DNA from: Acidimicrobiia bacterium
Lineage (GTDB): Bacteria > Actinomycetota > Acidimicrobiia > Spongiisociales > SHLN01
DNA: 17,277 nucleotides
Reading direction: 5' to 3'
Assembly: GCA_004283105.1 (NCBI GenBank)
Contig: SHLN01000024.1
Location: forward strand, 1-17,277
The notes under the pieces are model-generated. The model saw only the letters and a program-made list of their open reading frames with translations. It was not told the DNA's origin and searched no databases. Position numbers and translations under genes: made by a program. Shown in pieces: positions 13,852-17,277 of the stretch (its first letter is position 1; the number at the start of each line of letters is the position of its first letter).

Positions 13852-15906
13852 GTGAAACGAACCCTCCTCGCCGGGCTAGCTCTTGCCCTCCTCGCCACCG
13901 CGTGCGCCGGTGAGACCGCCGGCACCGATCTGCCCGGCACGAGCCGGATCGACGGATCGACCACGTCAACCGCGCCCGGACAGACAACCCTCCCGGGCCA
14001 GTCCTATGCCGGCACCGATCCGGCCCCCGAGTTCCCGGAGGGGCTCGACTGGTTGAACACAGCAGACCCGATCGCCTTCGCCGATCTCGAAGGCAAGGTG
14101 GTGTTGCTCGACTTCTGGACGTATGGCTGCATCAACTGCATTCACATCATCCCCGATCTCAAGCGGCTGGAGGAAGAGTTTGTCGATGAACTGGTGGTGA
14201 TCGGGGTGCACTCGGCCAAGTTCGCCAACGAGGGCGAGACCGACAACATCCGCGATGTCGTCCTGCGCTACGAGGTCGAGCATCCGGTCGTCAACGACCG
14301 TGACTTCGAGATCTGGCGCACCTGGGGGGCCAACGCCTGGCCGACGACGGCACTCGTCGATCCGGCCGGCAACGTCGTCGGCGGGTTCTCCGGCGAGGGC
14401 GTATACGACGTCACTGCGCCGGTCATTCGCAGCCTCATCAGTGAGTTTGACCAGTCGGGCGTGCTCGACCGCACCCCCATCGCCTTCGCCCGGGAAGCCG
14501 ATGGCCGGCCGGATACCGTGCTGTCCTATCCGGGGAAGGTGTTCGTGCCTCCGGGCGGAGAGACCCTCTACGTCGCCGACAGCGGGCACCATCGCATCGT
14601 GGCGGCCGATCCGGAGACCGGCGAGGTGACGGCCGTGTACGGGCGGGGACGGCCCGGCTACGCCGACGGTCCTGCTCTGGAAGCCATGTTCGATTCGCCC
14701 CAGGGGATGGCGTTGAGTCCCGACGGGGACTTCCTGTACGTGGCCGACACGACCAACCACACCATTCGATCGATCGAACTGGCGACCGGTGAGGTCGCGA
14801 CCATCCTCGGCACCGGCACGCTCGGCTGGCCGCCCACCGGGGGGCTCGCCGACGAAGTGTCCATCAACTCGCCGTGGGCGCTCGAGGAGCGCGACGGCCT
14901 TCTGTACATAGCCATGGCCGGCCATCACCAGATCTGGGTCATGGACCTGGCAGCCGGGACGGCTCGCCCATTGGTCGGCAATGCCCGCGAATCGACTCTG
15001 AACGGTCCCCTTGCCGACGCCGAGCTCGCCCAGCCGAGCGGTCTTGCCTTCGACGGCGACGGGCTGCTCTACTTCGCAGATTCGGAGTCGAGTGCCATCC
15101 GCTCCGCCGAGGTTCTCACCGATGGAGTGACCGATATCGTGGTGGGCAGCGACGACAACCTCTTCGACTTCGGCGATGTCGACGGCGTCGGTACCGAGGC
15201 CCGGCTCCAGCACCCGCTCGGTCTGGCGTATGCCGACGACGGGTTCCTCTATGTGGCCGACACCTACAACTCGAAGATCAAGCGCATCGACCCGGCCACC
15301 GGTTCGGTCGAGACGTATCTCGGCGGTGAACAGGGGTGGCAGGACGGATCCGAAGCCCGGTTCTCCGAGCCGGGCGGTGTGGCGGCCCGGGGCGAGCGGT
15401 TGTATGTGGCCGATACCAACAACCACGCCATCCGCATCGTCGACCTTTCCACAGACACCACCAGCACTCTCGTTCTGAAAGGGATCGAGGAGTTCGCTCC
15501 TCCGCCGGATACCGCCGACTTCTTTGGCGAGGTCGTAGAGCTGGCGGCCTCGGTCAATCCCCGGGCCGGGTACGTGACCCTGAACATCGAGCTGCCCCCC
15601 GACCACAAGGTCAACGAGCAGGCGCCGTCCTCGGCCGAGTTCTCCGCCACTGGGGGAGTGGCCGACTTCGGTACCGGGTCGTCGGTGTCGCTGACCGGTA
15701 CCACCTTCCCGGTGACGATCCCGGTCGAGTTCATCGAGGGGACCGGCACCGTCACCGCCGACGTCACCGTCATCTACTGCCACAAGAACGCCGAGAGCCT
15801 CTGTTTCATCCAGCAGCTTCGGTTTGTGGTGGACCTCATGGTGAGCCCACCGATCTCGTCGGACACCATCAGTCTCAACTACCAGATCGTGCTGCCCGAT
15901 CTGTAG
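13852..15906 (+). CDS. NHLRC2-like lipoprotein: thioredoxin domain plus NHL propeller
   Basis: 684 residues from GTG 13852. N-terminal lipoprotein signal (KRTLLAGLALALLATAC) with lipid-bearing Cys18, then a Thr/Gly/Pro-rich linker to about 60. Residues about 66-200 are a TlpA/NHLRC2-type thioredoxin domain with FWTYGCINC (Cys93/Cys96) and cis-Pro164 (NAWPTT). Residues about 215-555 are NHL repeats (LYVADSGHHRIVAAD, LYVADTTNHTIRSIE, LYFADSESSAIRSAE, LYVADTYNSKIKRID, LYVADTNNHAIRIVD), forming a beta propeller. A C-terminal beta domain with two Cys (IYCHKNAESLC) ends the protein. This is the architecture of human NHLRC2. Here it is exported, so it may be an extracytoplasmic thiol protein with a binding propeller. 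The start is chosen by the lipoprotein signal; GTG 13834 and TTG 13840 are in-frame alternatives, and no ribosome site is obvious. It lies just after the terminator, so it needs its own promoter. Confidence 0.93.
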   Translation: MKRTLLAGLALALLATACAGETAGTDLPGTSRIDGSTTSTAPGQTTLPGQSYAGTDPAPEFPEGLDWLNTADPIAFADLEGKVVLLDFWTYGCINCIHIIPDLKRLEEEFVDELVVIGVHSAKFANEGETDNIRDVVLRYEVEHPVVNDRDFEIWRTWGANAWPTTALVDPAGNVVGGFSGEGVYDVTAPVIRSLISEFDQSGVLDRTPIAFAREADGRPDTVLSYPGKVFVPPGGETLYVADSGHHRIVAADPETGEVTAVYGRGRPGYADGPALEAMFDSPQGMALSPDGDFLYVADTTNHTIRSIELATGEVATILGTGTLGWPPTGGLADEVSINSPWALEERDGLLYIAMAGHHQIWVMDLAAGTARPLVGNARESTLNGPLADAELAQPSGLAFDGDGLLYFADSESSAIRSAEVLTDGVTDIVVGSDDNLFDFGDVDGVGTEARLQHPLGLAYADDGFLYVADTYNSKIKRIDPATGSVETYLGGEQGWQDGSEARFSEPGGVAARGERLYVADTNNHAIRIVDLSTDTTSTLVLKGIEEFAPPPDTADFFGEVVELAASVNPRAGYVTLNIELPPDHKVNEQAPSSAEFSATGGVADFGTGSSVSLTGTTFPVTIPVEFIEGTGTVTADVTVIYCHKNAESLCFIQQLRFVVDLMVSPPISSDTISLNYQIVLPDL

Positions 15907-15915
15907 GCGGTCGGC

Positions 15916-16690
15916 CTAACGGGGTCGGATGAGGCCCGGCTCGTCGAGGATGAGCTGAAGCCCGGCCGAGACCCCGGACGCAGACATCCCGACACTGCCG
16001 GGGCTCGAGGCATTCCAGCGGGGGTCGAAACCGTACACGAAGTTGCTCATCGTCCCGAGATTCTTCATGGCAATGACGTCGTCGCGAACCTATTGGGGAG
16101 TGATGGGCGAGTTGCCGTTGCAGGACCAGGAGATCTCTTCGTAGCGCATCTCGCCGTTGCCCCAGTGGTGGCGCCGGTGTTGGCCAGCTCCTGCATCCAG
16201 TTGACCCCGTGCCGGCGTCGGCGCAGTGGCCGGTCTGAGGGGCGTGGGCGTCGAGCCAGGACGCCCCGACGTAGTTGAGGTGTTGACCGGGGGCGGTGTG
16301 CAGCAGGATCTGGGGGCCGGAGAACCCGTTGGCCGCCTGGGCATCCTCGATTCCGCGTACGACCTCGGGCCACACGGCTCCGTGCTCGCCGCCACAGCAA
16401 TCATTGGTGGTGTCCCCTCCCATGATCCACGCCGCGATGGCGCTGCGGCCGGAGAAGCCGGGGCGGGTCCACTGGGCGGCGATGGTCGTGCCGTACTGGT
16501 AGGCGTTGTCGGTGGTGAGTTTGCCGTTTTCCACCGAGTACTGGTTTGGTCCATCCCACGCCACCACGATGCCGACCTTGAGTGAGCGCCCCGACGCCAT
16601 CGAGATGAGCCGCTCAACATCGTTGAGGTAGGCGGCATCAGGGTTGGAGAAGCTCCCGAATCTGTGGCCGTATCCGTTCGGTGTGTTGAT
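15916..16690 (-). pseudogene. Decayed, truncated DUF4038-like glycoside hydrolase
   Basis: A recognisable DUF4038 segment (apiosidase-like glycosidase superfamily) reads from about 16690 to 16215: NGYGHRFGSFSNPDAAYLNDVERL, VGIVVAWDGPN, IAAWIMGGDTTND, AVWPEVVRGIEDA, SWLDAHAPQTGH. The frame then shifts at about 16205-16215 (to HGVNWMQELANTG) and again at about 16165-16180 (to HWGNGEMRYEEISWSC). It meets an in-frame TAG at 16090-16092, and the open sequence resumes (VRDDVIAMKNLGTMSNFVYGFDPRWN...) to a final TAG at 15916-15918. The N-terminal half of the family (the GD.AW region) is absent: only about 65 bp separate the segment from the macroglobulin stop. So it carries two frameshifts, one nonsense codon and a 5' deletion. 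It is convergent with the NHL gene, 10 bp away. Sequencing error could explain single lesions, but not the missing N-terminus. Confidence 0.75.
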
Positions 16691-16736
16691 ACACCGTCTT
16701 GAAGTGGCGGAGCGTCTCCTCGTCGTTCCGGTCCAT
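16638..16736 (-). CDS. 32-aa small open frame with strong ribosome site, probably a truncated gene start
   Basis: ATG 16736 is preceded by GGGAGG (16746-16741) at 4-nt spacing, the best Shine-Dalgarno in this part of the window. It encodes MDRNDEETLRHFKTVYQHTE and ends RIRPQIRELLQP at TGA 16638. The peptide is charged and helical. Its last part overlaps, in another frame, the DUF4038 remnant. The simplest reading is that this is the original start of a gene following the macroglobulin, cut by the deletion that also removed the N-terminus of the DUF4038 gene. A genuine micro-protein is the alternative. Confidence 0.35.
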   Translation of the reverse strand: MDRNDEETLRHFKTVYQHTERIRPQIRELLQP

Positions 16737-16755
16737 GAAGCCTCCCGAATGAATG

Positions 16756-17277
16756 TCAATTGGACTCGACGATGACGACGTCGGAGCCGGAGCGGCCGAA
16801 CGTTTCCGGTGCGTAGATCTCCTCGGCTTTCGTCGGTGGTACCACGAACGTGCCCGGGGTAGTGGCGCGGGCGACGTAGGTGTACTCGTAGGTGCCCGCC
16901 CACAGCAACGAGGCGAACGCCTCGGCACGGTCGTCGCGCAGGTTCTGGTGTTCGTACCACTGCCACCACCAGTAGGTGAACCGGGGAGACGGCCCATCCT
17001 CGAATTCTTCGGACGGGATCGGTGGGGTGACGGCGAGGGCCGGGTTGAGAGCTTCGAGACCGGCCGGGAGCGGGTCGATGAGCGCCACGTGGGTTCTACG
17101 GCTGTCGGCCACCATGGTGAGCCGCACGCGCACCTCGGCGCCGGGCTTGATTCGCCAGGTCCCGTCGGCATCGCGGGTCACGGCTCCGGGATCGTCGATC
17201 GCCTCGTAGCTCCGCTGGACGACGAATCCCCGATCGAGCGGATCGAGGTCGAGGTCGTCGGGGGCGTAGCGGAGGCC
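16756..17277 (-). CDS. Alpha-2-macroglobulin family protein, C-terminal fragment
   Basis: A frame open from the right edge of the window, so the 5' part is missing; 173 codons remain. It reads GLRYAPDDLDLDPLDRGF, then VQRSYEAIDDPGAV, RIKPGAEVRVRLTMVADSRRTHVALIDPLPAGLEALNP, FEDGPSPRFTYWWWQWYEHQNLRDDRAEAFA, and ends with LWAGTYEYTYVARATTPGTFVVPPTKAEEIYAPETFGRSGS. This matches the C-terminal receptor-binding-like domain of bacterial alpha-2-macroglobulins, large secreted or periplasmic protease traps of more than 1,500 residues. The thioester and bait regions would lie outside the window. An internal GTG at 17181 is not the real start, because homologous sequence continues upstream of it. It ends 19 bp before the small frame at 16736. 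Confidence 0.88.
   Translation of the reverse strand, partial: GLRYAPDDLDLDPLDRGFVVQRSYEAIDDPGAVTRDADGTWRIKPGAEVRVRLTMVADSRRTHVALIDPLPAGLEALNPALAVTPPIPSEEFEDGPSPRFTYWWWQWYEHQNLRDDRAEAFASLLWAGTYEYTYVARATTPGTFVVPPTKAEEIYAPETFGRSGSDVVIVESN

Noticed and set aside
13966..15783. Long open minus-strand frame of about 605 codons
   Set aside because: It mirrors the NHL-repeat gene. Its repetitive His/Gly/Val/Asp pattern is the complement of the NHL codons, not a protein family.
16065..16400. Programmed frameshifting in the DUF4038 gene
   Set aside because: There are two shifts and a nonsense codon within about 130 bp plus a missing N-terminus, and no slippery heptamer with a following structure is evident. 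Decay or sequencing error is simpler.

Overview
The window is high-GC bacterial chromosomal DNA that reads as an uncultured actinobacterium. Acidimicrobiia-like is my guess; no rRNA or other marker gene is present to settle it. The reasons are the GC-rich third codon positions, several likely leaderless starts, a LexA site of the Gram-positive/mycobacterial type, GGAAC...GTT (ECF-type) promoter elements and an RsrA-like zinc anti-sigma domain. I see no tRNA, rRNA, CRISPR array, transposase or phage gene. Almost all of the window is coding, and no gap between genes reaches 300 bp.

Layout. (1) 1-3542, minus strand: a heptanucleotide tandem repeat that swallows the stop codon of a RecQ helicase, preceded by a secreted protein that joins four FG-GAP-like calcium-loop repeats to a DUF3048 (YerB-like) domain. 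(2) 3676-6664, plus strand: a DUF4388 protein, an unrecognised 181-residue protein, a second heptanucleotide repeat, a LexA/SOS box set in a plausible promoter, and three overlapping genes. These three are a coiled-coil protein with an unnamed CGIYA-type domain, a 53-residue Pro/Ala-rich protein, and a coiled-coil protein with a Gly-rich linker. (3) 6680-9371, minus strand: YgaP-like membrane protein (DUF2892), membrane-anchored thioredoxin, ECF sigma factor fused in frame to a zinc-binding anti-sigma domain, and an amidohydrolase. The first three look like a thiol-redox regulatory operon. (4) 9447-12883, minus strand: OmpR-type response regulator and sensor kinase (ATGA overlap), a SnoaL-like protein and an alpha/alpha-toroid (prenyltransferase/squalene-cyclase-like) protein. 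(5) 13026-15906, plus strand: a secreted spondin-N protein, a strong hairpin terminator, and an NHLRC2-like lipoprotein (thioredoxin plus NHL propeller). (6) 15916-17277, minus strand: the 3' end of an alpha-2-macroglobulin gene and a decayed DUF4038 glycosidase fragment.

The best candidate for an undescribed system is the putative SOS-controlled three-gene unit at 5237-6664. It has a perfect match to the CGAAC-N4-GTTCG LexA box between a -35 and a -10 with 17-bp spacing, an uncharacterised Cys-containing domain, and a tiny coupled protein. The second is the thioredoxin/sigma/anti-sigma unit, where the anti-sigma has no stop codon separating it from sigma but keeps its own Shine-Dalgarno and ATG inside the fused reading frame. 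All function calls come from reading motifs by eye; no database search was run.
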